Source: Pseudomonas matsuisoli
GTDB lineage: Bacteria; Pseudomonadota; Gammaproteobacteria; Pseudomonadales; Pseudomonadaceae
DNA: 64,000 bases
Direction of reading: 5' to 3'
NCBI RefSeq assembly: GCF_014647635.1
Contig: NZ_BMPO01000001.1
Coordinates: forward strand, 558,001 to 622,000
Shown one piece after another: positions 63,414 to 64,000 of this stretch; position 1 is the first letter of the stretch; every line of letters begins with the position of its first letter. Both the position numbers and the translations under genes were made by a program. The notes beneath the pieces were generated by a model that made no database searches, was not told the DNA's origin, and saw only the letters and a program-made list of their open reading frames with translations.

Positions 63414-64000
63414 ATGATTCCGGTGATTTTGTCCGGGGGCAGCGGCTCCCGTCTCTGGCCACTCTCGCGCAAGCAGTTCCCGAAGCAGTTTCTGGCACTG
63501 ACTAGCGAACGCACACTCTTCCAGCAGACGTTGAATCGTCTCGCCGTAGAAGGTATGGAACCTCCGGTGGTGGTGTGCAACCAGGAGCACCGTTTTATCG
63601 TCAACGAGCAGTTGGCAGGTATTGGCCAAAAGGCACAGGCGATGTTGTTCGAGCCGTTCGGCCGCAACACCGCCCCCGCGATCGCGATTGCAGCCATGAA
63701 GCTGCTGGCCGAGGATCGTGACGAACTACTACTCGTATTACCGGCCGACCACGTATTGGAAGACCAGCGGGCGTTCCAGAGAGCTCTTGCGCTGGCCGCA
63801 GAGGCCGCCCGCGAAGGTGAAATGGTGCTGTTCGGCGTCCCCGCCACGCACCCCGAAACGGGATACGGCTATATCCGTGCCACGCAAACCGAAGGCCTGC
63901 CAGAAGGCGTCGCGCGCGTTGCACAATTCGTTGAAAAGCCTGACGAAGTCCGGGCTCGCGAGTTCGTAGCGTCTGGCGACTACTTCTGGAACAGCGGCAT
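63414..64000 (+). CDS. Mannose-1-phosphate guanylyltransferase (AlgA/PslB/WbpW type), N-terminal part
   Basis: The first 195 or so codons; the frame is open to the right edge. ATG 63414 has GGAGA upstream. It begins MIPVILSGGSGSRLWPLSRK, the nucleotidyltransferase pyrophosphorylase signature, and contains GRNTAPAIAIAA, LLVLPADHVL and GYGYIRA and ends FWNSGM. It makes GDP-mannose from mannose-1-phosphate and GTP. Bifunctional AlgA-type proteins carry a C-terminal phosphomannose isomerase domain, which would lie outside this window. It could supply alginate, Psl or LPS synthesis; I cannot tell which. Confidence 0.93.
   Translation, partial: MIPVILSGGSGSRLWPLSRKQFPKQFLALTSERTLFQQTLNRLAVEGMEPPVVVCNQEHRFIVNEQLAGIGQKAQAMLFEPFGRNTAPAIAIAAMKLLAEDRDELLLVLPADHVLEDQRAFQRALALAAEAAREGEMVLFGVPATHPETGYGYIRATQTEGLPEGVARVAQFVEKPDEVRAREFVASGDYFWNSG

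Noticed and set aside
1-64000. CRISPR array, prophage, insertion sequence or restriction system
   Set aside because: I saw no regularly spaced repeats, no transposase, integrase, phage structural or restriction-modification genes on either strand.

Overview
The window is a gene-dense chromosomal segment of a gammaproteobacterium in the Pseudomonadaceae. The evidence is the algU-mucA-mucB-mucD cluster, an MvaT-type H-NS protein, TctDE, Aap-type amino-acid transport, a cyo quinol oxidase and a bacterial phosphatidylcholine synthase. Base composition and codon use look even throughout. I see no prophage, insertion sequence, integron, CRISPR array or rRNA operon. I cannot assign a genus from the sequence alone. 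The loss of mucC and of nadB beside algU, as recalled from P. aeruginosa, suggests a lineage some way from the P. aeruginosa/P. putida core.

Layout. 1-5.6 kb: envelope-stress sigma factor AlgU with its anti-sigma proteins and the start of MucD, then ygfX-sdhE, divergent ygfZ and an HDOD protein. 5.7-10.9 kb: TctDE two-component pair, divergent from a tctC-like binding protein followed by an AbrB-type membrane protein, then ung. 11-18.7 kb: a CWC protein, rsuA, tRNA-Gly(CCC), two small unknown genes, a HerA-like ATPase, purU, mvaT, sbcB, a PilZ protein and a TPR lipoprotein. 18.9-25.4 kb: pykA, fumarase, a TSUP permease and opgD. 25.6-32.7 kb: sbcC and sbcD, separated by an oppositely oriented cyclodeaminase-like gene, then a membrane-anchored TAXI protein. 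32.7-38.5 kb: type 2 argC, an exported methyltransferase with an APC permease, a HAD phosphatase, ndpA and a GIY-YIG protein. 38.5-44.7 kb: pcs, the aapJQMP transporter and a carboxylesterase. 44.8-50.1 kb: a cNMP-fold/GGDEF protein, rhlB, an acyltransferase and moaCDE. 50.2-56.5 kb: cyoABCDE and two small membrane genes. 56.6-64 kb: PIN-PhoH ATPase, argP/argO, sodB, a coiled-coil membrane protein, yaaA and the start of an algA/pslB-type mannose-1-phosphate guanylyltransferase.

How the genes work together. Several groups are recognisable pathways: the AlgU stress circuit (with MucA, MucB and MucD, and possibly the sugar-nucleotide enzyme at the far end), lower glycolysis and the TCA cycle (pykA, fumarase, sdhE), cytochrome bo3 with heme O synthesis, molybdopterin synthase assembly, L-amino-acid import against arginine export, and DNA-end processing (sbcB, sbcCD, ung).

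The most unusual items are: the signal-peptide-bearing methyltransferase directly upstream of an APC permease; the TctC-AbrB pair with no TctA/TctB; the split sbcDC operon; a 15-bp perfect hairpin between aapJ and aapQ; a mucC-less muc operon with a terminator-like hairpin before mucD; and a GTAGGGTGGA-type inverted repeat found twice, each time between convergent genes.
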